Source of the DNA: Vallicoccus soli
Lineage (GTDB): Bacteria; Actinomycetota; Actinomycetes; Motilibacterales; Motilibacteraceae
Length of the DNA stretch: 64,000 bases
Direction: 5' to 3'
NCBI RefSeq assembly: GCF_003594885.1
Contig: NZ_QZEZ01000001.1
Coordinates: 248,001-312,000 of the forward strand
In this document: piece after piece, positions 17,986-26,823 of the stretch
How positions within the stretch are numbered: the first letter of the stretch is position 1
How the letters are laid out: each line of letters opens with the position of its first letter
The notes under the pieces: generated by a model
What the model saw: only the letters and a program-made list of their open reading frames with translations
What the model was told of the DNA's origin: nothing
Databases searched by the model: none
Program-made: the position numbers and the translations under genes

Positions 17986-20295
17986 GTGACAGGGTCGACC
18001 CTCGCCGCTGAGAGCGGCATCGACGCAGGACTCTCGGGGGGCAACACCACCCTGGTCCTCGTCGTCCTGCTCATCGCGGTCATCGCGCTCGTGATGACCA
18101 TGGTGTTCCGCCGCCAGGTCCTCGCCGCCGGCGAGGGCACGCCGGCGATGCAGGAGATCGCCCGGGCCGTCCAGGAGGGCGCGACCGCGTACCTCAGCCG
18201 GCAGTTCCGCACCCTGGGCGCTTTCGTCGTCCTCGTCTTCGCCCTGCTGTTCCTGCTGCCCGGTGACATGGACGTCAAGGTCGGGCGCTCGCTCTTCTTC
18301 GTCGTCGGCGCGCTCTTCAGCGCCAGCATCGGCTTCCTCGGCATGTGGCTGGCGACGCGCGCCAACCTGCGCGTCGCCGCGGCGGCCGAGACCGAGGGCC
18401 GCGACGCGGCCATGCGCATCGCCTTCCGCACCGGCGGCACGGTCGGCATGGCGACCGTCGGCCTCGGCCTGCTCGGGGCGAGCGTCGTGGTGCTCCTCTA
18501 CGGCACCGACGCGCCGAGCGTGCTCGAGGGCTTCGGCTTCGGCGCGGCGCTGCTCGCGATGTTCATGCGCGTCGGCGGCGGCATCTTCACCAAGGCGGCC
18601 GACGTCGGCGCGGACCTCGTCGGCAAGGTCGAGCAGGGCATCCCCGAGGACGACCCGCGCAACGCCGCCACGATCGCCGACAACGTCGGCGACAACGTCG
18701 GCGACTGCGCCGGCATGGCCGCCGACCTCTTCGAGTCGTACGCCGTCATGCTCGTCGCCGCGCTCATCCTCGGCCGGGCGGCCTTCGGCGCCGAGGGCCT
18801 CGTGTTCCCGCTGCTCGTCCCGGCGATCGGCGCGCTCACCGCGGTCATGGGCGTCTACCTCACCCGCCCGCGCCCCGGCGAGGGCGGGCTGACGACGATC
18901 AACCGCAGCTTCTACGTGTCCGCGCTCGTGAGCGCCGTGCTCTGCGGCATCGTCGCGTACGCCTACCTGCCCGGCTCCTTCGCCGAGCTCACCGGCGTCG
19001 ACGAGGGCGTCGCGGCCCTCGACGGCGACCCGCGCCTGCTCGCGACCGCCGCGGTCGTCGTCGGCGTGGTCCTCGCCGGCGTCATCCTCGCCCTCACCGG
19101 CTACTACACCGGCACCGAGGACCGCCCGGTCCAGGACGTCGGCAAGACCTCGCTCACCGGCCCGGCCACCGTCATCCTGTCGGGCATCTCGCTGGGCCTG
19201 GAGTCGGCGGTCTACACCGCGCTGGTCATCGGCGCCGCGGTGTACGGCGCGTTCCTGCTGGGCGGCGGCTCGGTCGTGCTGTCCCTGTTCCTCATCGCGG
19301 TCGCCGGTACCGGCCTGCTGACGACGGTCGGCGTCATCGTCGCGATGGACACCTTCGGCCCGGTCTCGGACAACGCGCAGGGCATCGCCGAGATGTCCGG
19401 CGAGGTCCACGGCGAGGGGGCGCAGATCCTCACCGAGCTCGACGCCGTCGGCAACACGACGAAGGCGATCACCAAGGGCATCGCCATCGCGACCGCCGTC
19501 CTGGCGGCCACGGCGCTCTTCGGGTCGTACACCGACGCGGTCGACACCGCGCTGCGCGACGCGGCCGCGACCACGTCCGACCTCACCGCGGCGTTCACGC
19601 AGGAGATCGTCAGCCCGAACACCCTCGTGGGCGTGCTCATCGGCGCCGCGGTCGTGTTCCTGTTCTCCGGCCTGGCGATCAGCGCGGTCGGCCGGGCGGC
19701 CGGCGCGGTCGTGTACGAGGTGCGCCGCCAGTTCCGCCTGCACCCGGGGATCATGGACGGCACCGCGAAGCCGGAGTACGGCCGCGTGGTCGACATCTGC
19801 ACCCGCGACTCGCTGCGCGAGCTGGCCACGCCGGGCCTGCTCGCCGCCCTGGCGCCCATCGCCGTGGGCTTCGGCCTCGGCGTCGGCCCGCTCGCCGGCT
19901 TCCTGGGTGGCGCCATCGCCACGGGCACCCTCATGGCGGTGTTCCTGGCCAACTCCGGTGGGGCGTGGGACAACGCGAAGAAGCTCGTCGAGGACGGCTA
20001 CCACGGCGGCAAGGGCTCCGAGGCGCACGCCGCGACGGTCATCGGCGACACCGTCGGCGACCCGTTCAAGGACACCGCGGGCCCGGCGATCAACCCGCTC
20101 ATCAAGGTGATGAACCTCGTCTCGGTGCTCATCGCCCCCGCGATCGTGCAGCTGTCCATCGGCGACGACGCCAACGACGTGCTCCGCGTCGGCATCGCGC
20201 TCGTGGCCGCCGCGATCGTCGTCGCGGCGGTCGTCTACAGCAAGCGCTCCTCCGCGGTCATCGGCGAGGAGGCCCCGGCGGAGGTCGCGCGCTGA
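17986..20295 (+). CDS. hppA: K+-insensitive pyrophosphate-energized proton pump
   Basis: 769 residues, about 16 membrane helices. Hydrolyses pyrophosphate and pumps H+ across the membrane. Substrate-site signature DNVGDNVGDCAGMAADLFE at about 231-249 and the second acidic set IGDTVGDPFKDTAGPAINP near 686-704 are intact. GNTTKAITKG (Lys about 493) carries the Lys that makes this subclass independent of K+; K+-dependent pumps have Ala there. GTG start with GAGGAGG. It follows the bldG pair as in Streptomyces; its stop overlaps the methyltransferase frame. Confidence 0.96.
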   Translation: MTGSTLAAESGIDAGLSGGNTTLVLVVLLIAVIALVMTMVFRRQVLAAGEGTPAMQEIARAVQEGATAYLSRQFRTLGAFVVLVFALLFLLPGDMDVKVGRSLFFVVGALFSASIGFLGMWLATRANLRVAAAAETEGRDAAMRIAFRTGGTVGMATVGLGLLGASVVVLLYGTDAPSVLEGFGFGAALLAMFMRVGGGIFTKAADVGADLVGKVEQGIPEDDPRNAATIADNVGDNVGDCAGMAADLFESYAVMLVAALILGRAAFGAEGLVFPLLVPAIGALTAVMGVYLTRPRPGEGGLTTINRSFYVSALVSAVLCGIVAYAYLPGSFAELTGVDEGVAALDGDPRLLATAAVVVGVVLAGVILALTGYYTGTEDRPVQDVGKTSLTGPATVILSGISLGLESAVYTALVIGAAVYGAFLLGGGSVVLSLFLIAVAGTGLLTTVGVIVAMDTFGPVSDNAQGIAEMSGEVHGEGAQILTELDAVGNTTKAITKGIAIATAVLAATALFGSYTDAVDTALRDAAATTSDLTAAFTQEIVSPNTLVGVLIGAAVVFLFSGLAISAVGRAAGAVVYEVRRQFRLHPGIMDGTAKPEYGRVVDICTRDSLRELATPGLLAALAPIAVGFGLGVGPLAGFLGGAIATGTLMAVFLANSGGAWDNAKKLVEDGYHGGKGSEAHAATVIGDTVGDPFKDTAGPAINPLIKVMNLVSVLIAPAIVQLSIGDDANDVLRVGIALVAAAIVVAAVVYSKRSSAVIGEEAPAEVAR

Positions 20296-21770
20296 GCGCC
20301 GAGCACCCCGACCGGCAGCCCCTCGACGACGCCCGGCGCGTCCGCGAGGGGCTGCTGGCCGTCGGGTACGACGCCGACGGCGTCGCGGAGCTGCTCGGTC
20401 CCGTCGCCCAGCGGGCGCTGGCCCGCTCGGAGACGGTCCCCGCGCGCCGGGCGACCGCCGGCGGCTCGGCGCTGGAGCAGCTCGTCCGGCTGTGGCTGCT
20501 GCAGCTCCCGGTGCCCGAGGAGGCGGTCGCGGAGGCGCTGCCGGTCGAGGCCGCGCTGCGGCTCGGCCTGGTGGCCCGCGACGGCGCGTCGCTGCGGGCC
20601 CGGCTCGACGTGCGCCCGTACGACGAGGGCTTCCTCGTCGTCTCCGACCTGGGCACCGGGCTGGACGGCGAGGTGTCGCCGCTGCCGGCCGACCACGTGC
20701 TGGGCGTCGGCGGCGCCTCGACGTCGCTGGCCGAGCTCACGGTCCGCCCGCCCGTGGGCCGCGCGCTGGACCTCGGGACGGGCTGCGGGGTGCAGGCGCT
20801 GCACCTGTCCGGGCACGCCCGCGAGGTCGTCGCGACGGACGTCCTGCCCCGGGCGGTGCGGCTCGCCCGGCTGACCGCCGCCCTGTCCGGGGTGGAGCTC
20901 GACGTGCGCGAGGGCTCGTGGTTCGCGCCGGTGCGGGGCGAGCGCTTCGACCTCGTCGTGTCGAACCCGCCCTTCGTCGTCGGCGGGACGGCCGGGGGCG
21001 GGGAGCGGACGTACCGCGACGGGGGCGAGGCCGGCGACGCCCTGTGCGCCCGGCTGGTGCGGGAGGCCCCCGCGCACCTCACCGAGGGCGGCTGGTGCCA
21101 GCTGCTGGCCAACTGGGTGCACCGCCGGGGCGAGGACTGGCGCGAGCGGGTCGGCGGGTGGCTGCCCGAGGGGTGCGACGCGTGGGCGCTGCAGCGCGAG
21201 GTGCTCGACCCCGCGGAGTACGTCTCGCTGTGGCTCCACGACGCGGGCGACGCTGCGGGCCCGCGCTACCGGGACCTCTACGACGCCTGGCTCGGCGCCC
21301 TCGAGCGCGACGGCGTCGAGGGCGTGGGGTTCGGCTGGGTGTCGCTGCGGCGGGTCGACGCGGCCGCGCCGCAGCGCCGGGTGGAGGACTGGCCGCACGC
21401 GGTGGAGGCTCCGCTCGGCCCGCACGTGCTCGACGCCTTCGGCCGCTGGGAGTGGCTGCGAGGGCACGCCGCGGACCTGCTCGGGCAGCGGCTGCGCGTC
21501 GCCGACGGGGTGGTCCAGGAGCAGGTCGGCCCGCCGGGGGCCGAGGACCCGGAGCACCTGGTCCTGCGCCAGCAGGGCGGCCTGCGCCGGGCCGAGCGCG
21601 TGGGCACCGCCGCCGCCGGCCTGGTCGGCGCGTGCGACGGCACGGTGCCGCTGGGGGTGCTGGTCGAGGCGGTGGCCGCCGTCCTCGACGAGGACGCCGA
21701 GGGGCTGCGCGCCTCGGTGCTGCCGGTGGTGCGCACGCTCGTCGCCGACGGCACGCTCGTCCCGGCGTGA
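20292..21770 (+). CDS. Class I SAM-dependent methyltransferase, HemK-like core
   Basis: About 492 residues. N-terminal helical domain (1-140), then the Rossmann core with motif I LDLGTGCGVQALHL near 157-170 and the catalytic NPPF motif (VVSNPPFVV) near 220, typical of N-methylation of Gln or of nucleobases. A C-terminal domain of about 170 residues follows, including a winged-helix-like end. No ATG, GTG or TTG lies in frame near the beginning; the frame opens with CTG at 20292, overlapping the hppA stop as CTGA, so a CTG start is likely. The same gene follows hppA in Streptomyces. Substrate unknown. Confidence 0.8.
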   Translation: MSAEHPDRQPLDDARRVREGLLAVGYDADGVAELLGPVAQRALARSETVPARRATAGGSALEQLVRLWLLQLPVPEEAVAEALPVEAALRLGLVARDGASLRARLDVRPYDEGFLVVSDLGTGLDGEVSPLPADHVLGVGGASTSLAELTVRPPVGRALDLGTGCGVQALHLSGHAREVVATDVLPRAVRLARLTAALSGVELDVREGSWFAPVRGERFDLVVSNPPFVVGGTAGGGERTYRDGGEAGDALCARLVREAPAHLTEGGWCQLLANWVHRRGEDWRERVGGWLPEGCDAWALQREVLDPAEYVSLWLHDAGDAAGPRYRDLYDAWLGALERDGVEGVGFGWVSLRRVDAAAPQRRVEDWPHAVEAPLGPHVLDAFGRWEWLRGHAADLLGQRLRVADGVVQEQVGPPGAEDPEHLVLRQQGGLRRAERVGTAAAGLVGACDGTVPLGVLVEAVAAVLDEDAEGLRASVLPVVRTLVADGTLVPA

Positions 21771-21871
21771 GCGCGGCCGGCGCGCGTGGGCGCGCCGCGA
21801 CGGGGCACAGGGCCCCCGCGCAGGGACCGCCCTGCACGACGACCACCGGGCACGACGCGAGGAGGACCCCC

Positions 21872-22018
21872 ATGGGCATCGAGGGCATGCAGGAGAAGGC
21901 CAGCGACGCGGGCATCGAGAAGGCCGGCGACGCGGTGGACCAGAAGACCGGAGGCAAGGGCGAGTCCCAGGTGGACAAGGCCCAGCAGGCGGCCGACCAG
22001 AAGGTCGGCGGCCAGTAG
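21872..22018 (+). CDS. MT0933/Rv0909-type small antitoxin-like protein
   Basis: 48 residues, all polar and helical: IEKAGDAVDQKTGGKGESQV matches the MT0933_antitox family pattern, which also resembles CsbD stress proteins. ATG with GAGGAGG 6 nt upstream. It stands alone: no toxin-like gene follows; a strong hairpin comes directly after it. Although the family is called antitoxin, a general stress or DNA-associated role is equally possible here. Confidence 0.8.
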   Translation: MGIEGMQEKASDAGIEKAGDAVDQKTGGKGESQVDKAQQAADQKVGGQ

Positions 22019-22026
22019 CCGCAGCG

Positions 22027-22064
22027 ACGAGGGGGCCCGGCCGCGACGCGGCCGGGCCCCTCGT
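22027..22064 (+). terminator. Long GC hairpin
   Basis: Arms ACGAGG.. at 22027-22045 and their complement at 22047-22064, about 18 bp with one bulged G and a tiny loop. It ends the small antitoxin-like gene and insulates the GAF gene. Confidence 0.8.
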
Positions 22065-22117
22065 GCGTCACCCGGTCGGCGCAACGCCGCGGGCCCCCGC
22101 GGGCCGATGCAGGTGGG

Positions 22118-22999
22118 GTGACGGTTGACGAGAGCGCCCCCACCCCGCGGGCGGCCGGACGGACCCCGCTGCCGCGGCACGGCGCCACCGGCCTCAGCGC
22201 CCCGACCGGCGACGACGTGCGGCAGGCCCTGCGGCGGCTGCCCGGCTGCGACGCCGAGGCCGTGTGGGACCGGGTCTGCGACCGGGCGCGGGTCCCCCGG
22301 GGCGCGTACCTGCTCGAGCTCGAGGAGCTGGACCGCCTCGCGGCGGCGCTGCTGCAGGAGCCGGGCGAGGTCGGCCTCGCGGGCCGCGCCCTGGCCGTGC
22401 GCGCGGGGACCTACCGCGCGCTGGCCGGGCGGGGGGACTCCGCGCTGCGGCGCCGCGTGGACTGGGGCCGCGAGGCGCTGGAGCTGCTGCTGCGCAGCCG
22501 CCTGCAGGACGTCGAGCGGCTGCGCGCCGTCGCGCGCCTCGACCCGTTCCGGGCGGAGGTCAGGGACCGGCTCGACCGGGTCTGCCGCGACACCGCGGTC
22601 CAGTTCGGGCAGGACGCCGGCGCGGTGACGTTCGTCCTCGACGGCGCCCAGGCGGTCGCCGGCAGCCACGGCGTGGGCGGGTGGGTGCTCGAGAGCGGCG
22701 GCCTGCCCGTCGAGTGGTCCTTCTGCGCGACGACGGTGCGCACCCGCCGGCCGTACGTGGTCGAGGACGCGACCGAGGACGTGCTGCAGCGCACCCACCC
22801 CCTCGTCGTCGGCCCGGAGGGCCTCCGGTCCTACGCGGGGGCCCCGCTCATCACGGCGGCGGGGCACGTGCTGGGCGCGCTCTGCGTGGTGGGGGGCGCC
22901 GCCCGCGCCGTGTCCGCGCAGGAGGTCGCCGAGCTGCAGTCCCGGGCCGCCGCCCTCGCCGCCGACCTGGAGCGCACGGCGCCCGCCGCGGCCGCCTGA
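22118..22999 (+). CDS. GAF domain sensor protein
   Basis: 293 residues. A helical N-terminal region (about 25-135; DDVRQALRRLPGCDAEAVWD) precedes a single GAF domain (about 140-280) ending SYAGAPLITAAGHVLGALCV, the classic GAF core. It has one Cys in WSFCATT and one in ALCVV. No output domain is visible, so it may act by binding a partner. It lies 111 bp before the chemoreceptor, on the same strand, and may be part of that signalling unit. GTG start with AGGTGGG just before it; the start is moderately certain. Confidence 0.75.
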   Translation: MTVDESAPTPRAAGRTPLPRHGATGLSAPTGDDVRQALRRLPGCDAEAVWDRVCDRARVPRGAYLLELEELDRLAAALLQEPGEVGLAGRALAVRAGTYRALAGRGDSALRRRVDWGREALELLLRSRLQDVERLRAVARLDPFRAEVRDRLDRVCRDTAVQFGQDAGAVTFVLDGAQAVAGSHGVGGWVLESGGLPVEWSFCATTVRTRRPYVVEDATEDVLQRTHPLVVGPEGLRSYAGAPLITAAGHVLGALCVVGGAARAVSAQEVAELQSRAAALAADLERTAPAAAA

Positions 23000-23110
23000 C
23001 CGGCGCCGCCGCCCCGCGCGGCGCACCCGTCCGGCCGCTCAAGCAGGGGGGCCGGACGCCCGAGACCAGCAGTCGGGGGACCCGCCCCCGGACTCCGTGA
23101 GAGGCCCGCC

Positions 23111-25195
23111 ATGCCGCAGACCGTCCCGAGCCCCCGCACCGGCCCCGCCGGCGACGCGCACGCGCGCGCCCTCGCCGCGGCCGTCGACCAGGCGCACGCC
23201 GTCGTCGAGTTCGACGTCGCCGGCATCGTGCAGGCGGCGAACGCGAACTTCCTCGAGGTCATGGGGTACGAGCTGGACGAGGTGGTGGGCCAGCACCACC
23301 GGATGTTCTGCGGTCCGGAGGTCGTGGACGACCCGGCGTACGGCGAGTTCTGGCGGCGCCTCGGCGCCGGCGAGCCGTCGACGGGGGAGGTCCGGCGCCT
23401 CGCGAAGGGCCGCCGGCCGGTGTGGCTGCAGGCGACGTACCAGCCGGTCGTCGAGGACGGGCGGGTCGAGCGGGTCGTCAAGCTCGCCGTCGACGTGACC
23501 CCCGCGAAGCTCACGGCGCTCGAGCACCTGGCCAAGGTCGAGGCGATCGACCGCACCACCGCGGTGGTGGAGTTCGACCTGCAGGGCCGGGTGCTCTCGG
23601 TCAACGCCAACTTCCTGCGCGCGGTGGGCTACGCCGAGGCCGAGGTGCTCGGCAAGCACCACCGGATGTTCTGCGACCCCGCCTACGTCGCCAGCTACGA
23701 GTACGCCGAGCTGTGGGAGCGGCTGAACGCCGGCGAGTTCGTCGCGGGCGAGGTCCGCCGGGTGACCAAGGGCGGGGGCGACCTCTGGCTGCAGGCGACG
23801 TACAACCCCGTCCTGGACCACGAGGGCAAGCCCCGCCGGGTCATCAAGTACGCCACCGACATCACCCGCGCGAAGTCCGAGCAGGCGGACTTCGTGGGCA
23901 AGATCAACGCGCTCGAGCGGTCCCAGGCCGTCATCGAGTTCGACCTCGAGGGCCGCGTGCTCACCGCGAACCGGAACTTCCTCGACGTCATGGGCTACGC
24001 CCTGGCGGAGGTGCAGGGCCGGCACCACCGGACCTTCTGCGACCCCGACTACGCCGCGACGAAGGAGTACACGGACTTCTGGGAGCGCCTCGGCGCCGGG
24101 GAGTACGTCGCCGGGGAGTTCCGCCGGATCGCCAAGGACGGCAGCACGGTCTGGCTGCAGGCCACCTACAGCCCCGTCCTGGACGCCACCGGGCGCCCGT
24201 GCAAGGTCGTGAAGTTCGCGGCCGACGTGACCGCCGAGAAGGTCCGCAGCACCGAGGTGGCCGGCAAGATGGCGGCCGTCGAGCGGGCGCAGGCCGTCAT
24301 CGAGTTCGACCTCGACGGCATCGTGCTCACCGCGAACGACAACTTCCTGCGGACCATGGGCTACTCGCTGCGCGAGGTGGTCGGTCAGCACCACAGCCAC
24401 TTCTGCTCCGAGGACTACACGCGGTCCGAGGAGTACCGCGACTTCTGGCTGCGCCTGGGGCGCGGCGAGCTCATCAGCGGGCGCTTCGACCGGGTGGGCA
24501 AGTACGGCCGCGAGGTCAACATCCGCGCGACGTACACCCCGATCCTCGACACCGCCGGCAACCCCTGCAAGGTCGTCAAGTACGCCTATGACATCTCCTC
24601 GACCGTGCAGCTCGAGCACCGGATCGCGGCGAGCACGACCCGCATGACCGAGCTCGTCAGCAGCCTGTCCGCGGCGATGGGCGACATCGGCGCCAGCTCC
24701 GGGGTGGCGACCGACCTCGCGACGGAGACGCACGCCAACGCCGAGCGGGGCGTCGAGGCGCTGCGGGCGAGCCTCGAGGCCATCGGGCTCATCCAGCGCT
24801 CCTCCCGCTCGATCAGCGAGATCGTCCGCGTCATGGGCGAGATCGCCAACCAGACCAACCTCCTCGCCTTCAACGCCTCCATCGAGGCGGCGCGGGCGGG
24901 CGAGCACGGCCTCGGCTTCTCCATCGTGGCCGGCGAGGTCCGCAAGCTCGCCGAGCGCTCCTCCCAGGCGGCCCAGGAGATCGGCAAGCTCATCGAGGAG
25001 TCCGCGGAGCGCGTCGAGCAGGGGTCGGAGGTGTCCAAGCGCGCCGAGGACGCGTTCGGGCGCATCGCCAGCGGCGTCGCCCGGACCAACGAGGCGATCC
25101 GCGCCATCGCCGAGGCGGCCAGGGTCCAGCAGGAGGCCTCGCGCGAGGTCGACGCCCTCGTCGGCGAGCTCGCCGCCGCGCGGGCCTCGGCCTGA
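23111..25195 (+). CDS. Soluble methyl-accepting chemotaxis protein with four PAS domains
   Basis: 694 residues without any membrane segment. Four PAS-PAC units begin around residues 28, 149, 271 and 393 (spacing 121-122). Each has EFD near its start, GxHHxxFC in the middle, and a WLQATY-like strand (IRATYTP in the last). A helical signalling domain follows (about 510-694); its hairpin tip [20 protein letters not shown] is near 577-596, then [10 protein letters not shown]. There is no obvious CheR-binding C-terminal pentapeptide. It should sense a cytoplasmic cue such as redox state or a ligand and signal through CheW to CheA. The triple-CheW gene starts 4 bp after its stop. ATG with GAGAGG 7 nt upstream. 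Confidence 0.94.
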   Translation: MPQTVPSPRTGPAGDAHARALAAAVDQAHAVVEFDVAGIVQAANANFLEVMGYELDEVVGQHHRMFCGPEVVDDPAYGEFWRRLGAGEPSTGEVRRLAKGRRPVWLQATYQPVVEDGRVERVVKLAVDVTPAKLTALEHLAKVEAIDRTTAVVEFDLQGRVLSVNANFLRAVGYAEAEVLGKHHRMFCDPAYVASYEYAELWERLNAGEFVAGEVRRVTKGGGDLWLQATYNPVLDHEGKPRRVIKYATDITRAKSEQADFVGKINALERSQAVIEFDLEGRVLTANRNFLDVMGYALAEVQGRHHRTFCDPDYAATKEYTDFWERLGAGEYVAGEFRRIAKDGSTVWLQATYSPVLDATGRPCKVVKFAADVTAEKVRSTEVAGKMAAVERAQAVIEFDLDGIVLTANDNFLRTMGYSLREVVGQHHSHFCSEDYTRSEEYRDFWLRLGRGELISGRFDRVGKYGREVNIRATYTPILDTAGNPCKVVKYAYDISSTVQLEHRIAASTTRMTELVSSLSAAMGDIGASSGVATDLATETHANAERGVEALRASLEAIGLIQRSSRSISEIVRVMGEIANQTNLLAFNASIEAARAGEHGLGFSIVAGEVRKLAERSSQAAQEIGKLIEESAERVEQGSEVSKRAEDAFGRIASGVARTNEAIRAIAEAARVQQEASREVDALVGELAAARASA
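23192..24600 (+). repeat. Four tandem PAS-PAC coding repeats of about 366 bp
   Basis: Inside the chemoreceptor gene. The GAG codon of the EFD motif recurs at 23207, 23570, 23936 and 24302. Copies 2 and 3 look most alike in protein; copy 4 differs most. All keep two adjacent His and a following Cys. Confidence 0.85.
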
Positions 25196-25199
25196 GCCG

Positions 25200-26798
25200 G
25201 TGAGCGAGCGCGCCGGCGGTCCGCCCGCCGAGGACGACGTGTACGGGCTGCTGCGCATCGCCGGCTCCGACGTGGGCCTGCCCCTCGCGGCCCTGCGCGA
25301 GGTCGTGCCCTGCCCGCAGGTGCTCGCGGCGGTCCCCGCCCGGGCGCCGGGGCTCGTGGGCGCCATGGAGCTGCGCGGGCTCGTCGTGCCCGTGGTGGAC
25401 CTCGCGGCGCTGCTCGGCGCTCCCGCGCGCGTCGGGGACGCCGGGGACGGTCCCGAGCGGGTCGTCGTCCTCGCCGCCGCCGACGACCACCTCGTCGGCG
25501 TCCTGGCCGACGAGGTGGTCGGGATCACCCGGCTGCCGGACGAGGAGCTGCTGCCGGTGCGCGCCGCCGCCCTGGACGGCGGGCCCGGGCCGCTCCTGCT
25601 GTCGCACTGGTTCCGGCACCCGGACAGCGGCGCGGTCGTCAGCGTCCTCGACGCGGCGCGGCTGCTGGCGCTCCCCGGCGTGCCCGTGGTGCGCGACCGG
25701 GCCCGGCCGGAGGAGGGCGGAGCCCTGCCGACGGGGGGGACGCCCGCGCCGGGTCTGCCCGGCACCGGTCCGCGGCTGACGCTCACCGTCGTGCGCTGCG
25801 GGGACCACGTCCTCGGCCTCGACGTCGAGCACGTCCACACCACGCTCCCCGGCGCGGAGCCCGAGCCCTCGGTGCTCGCGGGCGGCGCCTGCACCGGGAC
25901 GACGACGTTCAGTGGGCGCGAGGTCCCCGTCGTCGACCCGCTGCAGGTCCTCGGCCTCGGGGCCCGCGCCGGCGTGCCCGCCGGCGCCGGGCTGGTGCTC
26001 GACACGGGGACGGGCTACGTCGTGCTCGCCGTCGACACCCTGCTGGACCTCGCCGAGGTGCCCGCGGAGGACGTCCTGCCGCTCCCGGCGTCGGCGATCG
26101 GCCGCGGGGACCTGGTCCCGGCGCTCGTGGACCTCCCCGGGGCCGGCCAGGCGCTCGTCGTGGACGGGGCCGCGCTGCGGGCCGAGCCGTCGCTGACCGC
26201 CCTGGGCTCCCTCAACACCCAGGTCGACGGGGCGGACGACCCCGCGGTCGCCGGCCTCGACGCCGACGTCGCCGGGCGCGCCGCGGCGGCCCTGGCCGCT
26301 GAGCCGCACCTGTCCTACTCCGCGGGCGCGGACGTGCTGAGCCCCGTCGGGCAGGTCGCCGAGATCCTCCCGCTGCCCGCGGACGTCACGGCCACCGGCG
26401 CGCACCCCGCGCTGCGCGGGGTGCTGGTGCACCGGCGCGCGGCCGTGCCGGTGCTCTGCCTGCCCACCCTGCTGGGGGTCGCCCCGCGCCCGGACCAGGG
26501 CGAGGGGTGCCTCCTGCTCGTCCACGGCGAGCGCGGGCCGGTGGCCTTCGCGATCGACGCGCTCCGGACGATCGTCCACCCCACCTGGCAGGACGAGGAG
26601 CGGCCCAAGGGCACCCCGTCCACACCGGGGGACGTGCTGCGGTGCAGCCCCCTGGCGGTCGTCGAGGAGCCGGCCCAGCTGCTGCCGGTCGTCGACCTGC
26701 TCGGGCTCGCCCGCATGGTGGAGGGCGCCGAGGAGGGGGACGGCGGGGACGGTGCCGCGGCGCCGCCCGGCGCCCCGCTCGCGCGGCTCGCCGGCTGA
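25200..26798 (+). CDS. Triple CheW-domain chemotaxis coupling protein
   Basis: 532 residues holding three CheW-like domains in a row: about 12-165 (YGLLRIAGSDVGLPLAALRE ... GAMELRGLVVPVVDL), 195-345 (LTLTVVRCGDHVLGLDVEHV ... GREVPVVDPL) and 350-515 (LRGVLVHRRAAVPVLCLPTL). CheW normally is one 150-residue domain that ties receptors to CheA; proteins with several can scaffold arrays. The third domain is the most divergent. GTG 25200 follows the receptor stop by 4 bp, so one mRNA is likely. No cheA, cheY, cheR or cheB lies in the window. Ends in an acidic Gly-rich tail. Confidence 0.88.
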   Translation: MSERAGGPPAEDDVYGLLRIAGSDVGLPLAALREVVPCPQVLAAVPARAPGLVGAMELRGLVVPVVDLAALLGAPARVGDAGDGPERVVVLAAADDHLVGVLADEVVGITRLPDEELLPVRAAALDGGPGPLLLSHWFRHPDSGAVVSVLDAARLLALPGVPVVRDRARPEEGGALPTGGTPAPGLPGTGPRLTLTVVRCGDHVLGLDVEHVHTTLPGAEPEPSVLAGGACTGTTTFSGREVPVVDPLQVLGLGARAGVPAGAGLVLDTGTGYVVLAVDTLLDLAEVPAEDVLPLPASAIGRGDLVPALVDLPGAGQALVVDGAALRAEPSLTALGSLNTQVDGADDPAVAGLDADVAGRAAAALAAEPHLSYSAGADVLSPVGQVAEILPLPADVTATGAHPALRGVLVHRRAAVPVLCLPTLLGVAPRPDQGEGCLLLVHGERGPVAFAIDALRTIVHPTWQDEERPKGTPSTPGDVLRCSPLAVVEEPAQLLPVVDLLGLARMVEGAEEGDGGDGAAAPPGAPLARLAG

Positions 26799-26823
26799 GC
26801 GCCCGGCCCCGGCGCAGGTCGGC

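Noticed and set aside
13365-18449. A 1694-codon minus-strand open frame over tad, helicase and hppA
   Set aside because: Shadow of several well-supported genes in other frames; composition is Arg/Ala/Pro-rich only.
21872-22018. Toxin-antitoxin pair
   Set aside because: The small protein matches an antitoxin-named family, but no toxin frame lies next to it; a terminator follows.
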